DNA of 15,347 nucleotides from Pseudomonadota bacterium (GTDB lineage Bacteria > Pseudomonadota > Gammaproteobacteria > Burkholderiales > Burkholderiaceae_C): positions 1-15,347 of the forward strand of contig JAJZHS010000020.1 in assembly GCA_021798395.1 (NCBI GenBank), in the 5' to 3' direction. The position numbers and the translations under genes are program-made. Below, piece after piece: positions 14,732-15,347 of this stretch; the first letter of the stretch is position 1; the number at the start of each line of letters is the position of its first letter. The notes below the pieces were generated by a model that saw only the letters and a list, made by a program, of their open reading frames with translations, did not search any database and was not told the DNA's origin.

Positions 14732-15347
14732 ATGTACTGCCCCTCGCTTTTCGCCGAAGCCAGGCCCGAAGCGCTGCGCCGCATCATCGAAACGCACCCG
14801 CTGGGCGTGCTCGTCACCCACGGCAGCGACGGTCTCGACGCCGACCACGTCCCGTTCCTGTACGACCCCGACAGCGGGCCGCACGGCGTGCTCAGCGCCC
14901 ACGTCGCGCGCGCCAACCCGCTGTGGCAGCGTTGCGCCGACGGCGCGCAGGTGCTGGTCGTGTTCCGCGGCGTGCACGGCTACATCTCGCCGAGCTGGTA
15001 CCCGAGCAAGCACGAGGCGCACCGCCAGGTGCCGACCTGGAACTACGAGGTCGTGCACGCCCACGGCACCCTGCACGTGCACGACGACGCGCGCTTCGTG
15101 CGCGGCGTGGTCGCGCGGCTGACGCGCAGGCACGAAGCGGCCGAGCCGCGGCCGTGGGCGATGGGCGAATCGGCGCCCGAGTTCATCGACTCCATGCTGC
15201 GCAACATCGTCGGCATCGAGATCCGGCTGAGCGCGCTCGTCGGCAAGGCCAAGCTGGGGCAGAACCGGGAGCCGCGCGACCGCCTCGGCGCCGCCGACGC
15301 GCTCGACGCCCGCGGCAACGCCGCACTGGCGCGCGCGATGCGCGAGG
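14732..15347 (+). CDS. PaiB-like FMN-binding protein (partial, right edge)
   Basis: The first 205 residues of a protein that matches PaiB along its length, so only a few residues are likely missing beyond the window. Diagnostic stretches are HPLGVLVTHGSDGLDADHVPF (starting at 22; core LGVLVTH 24-30), SAHVARANPLW (55-65), GYISPSWYPSK (83-93), VPTWNYEVVHAHG (100-112), FIDSMLRNIVGIEI (151-164) and KLGQNR (174-179). These belong to the split-barrel FMN-binding fold. In Bacillus, PaiB is linked with the polyamine acetyltransferase PaiA and described as a negative regulator of sporulation and degradative enzymes; in proteobacteria its role is not settled. GAGGAG overlaps the permease stop codon and lies nine bases before this ATG, which supports the start and cotranscription with the exporter pair. 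Confidence 0.92.
   Translation, partial: MYCPSLFAEARPEALRRIIETHPLGVLVTHGSDGLDADHVPFLYDPDSGPHGVLSAHVARANPLWQRCADGAQVLVVFRGVHGYISPSWYPSKHEAHRQVPTWNYEVVHAHGTLHVHDDARFVRGVVARLTRRHEAAEPRPWAMGESAPEFIDSMLRNIVGIEIRLSALVGKAKLGQNREPRDRLGAADALDARGNAALARAMRE

Overview
This window is very GC-rich, tightly packed DNA from a free-living, motile, signal-rich proteobacterium. A betaproteobacterium, probably Burkholderiales-like, is the best guess. The guess rests on the adjacent DUF6502 and DUF5666-lipoprotein genes, a CheZ-type phosphatase, a CheB-CheR fusion and the base composition. The taxonomic call is inference only. I see no rRNA, tRNA, CRISPR array, insertion sequence or phage gene, and no gene-free stretch exceeds 300 bases. 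The long open frames antisense to real genes are GC-driven artefacts.

Left part (1-7348, all minus strand). A DUF6502 gene overlaps by 8 bases a gene for a lipoprotein built of about seven DUF5666-like repeats. A perfect TATAAT -10 element lies just upstream of the pair. Next, after a regulatory gap with a CRP-like dyad, a possible sigma70 promoter and a strong hairpin, comes a 1154-residue c-di-GMP enzyme read as GAF-PAS-GGDEF-globin-GAF-EAL. It is followed by the first 337 residues of a CheB-CheR chemotaxis fusion that runs off the left edge. This reads as a sensory block: a possible haem/oxygen sensor coupled to c-di-GMP turnover, next to receptor-methylation signalling.

Middle part (7517-12840). 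These are housekeeping and metabolic genes: a class I DAHP synthase (start of the shikimate pathway) converging on a small rhodanese, a divergently placed MOSC-domain protein, and a glutamine-synthetase-family enzyme resembling gamma-glutamylpolyamine synthetases. Then comes a short, apparently orphan CheZ preceded by a tandem 9-base repeat and a possible tiny leader ORF, and a P-loop kinase on the opposite strand.

Right part (13004-15347, plus strand). A translationally coupled ABC-2 exporter pair (YadG/YadH-like) is followed at once by a PaiB-like FMN-binding protein that is cut by the window edge.

The most interesting items are the globin domain placed inside the c-di-GMP enzyme, that gene's regulatory region, the DUF6502-DUF5666 pair, and the very short CheZ with its unusual leader.
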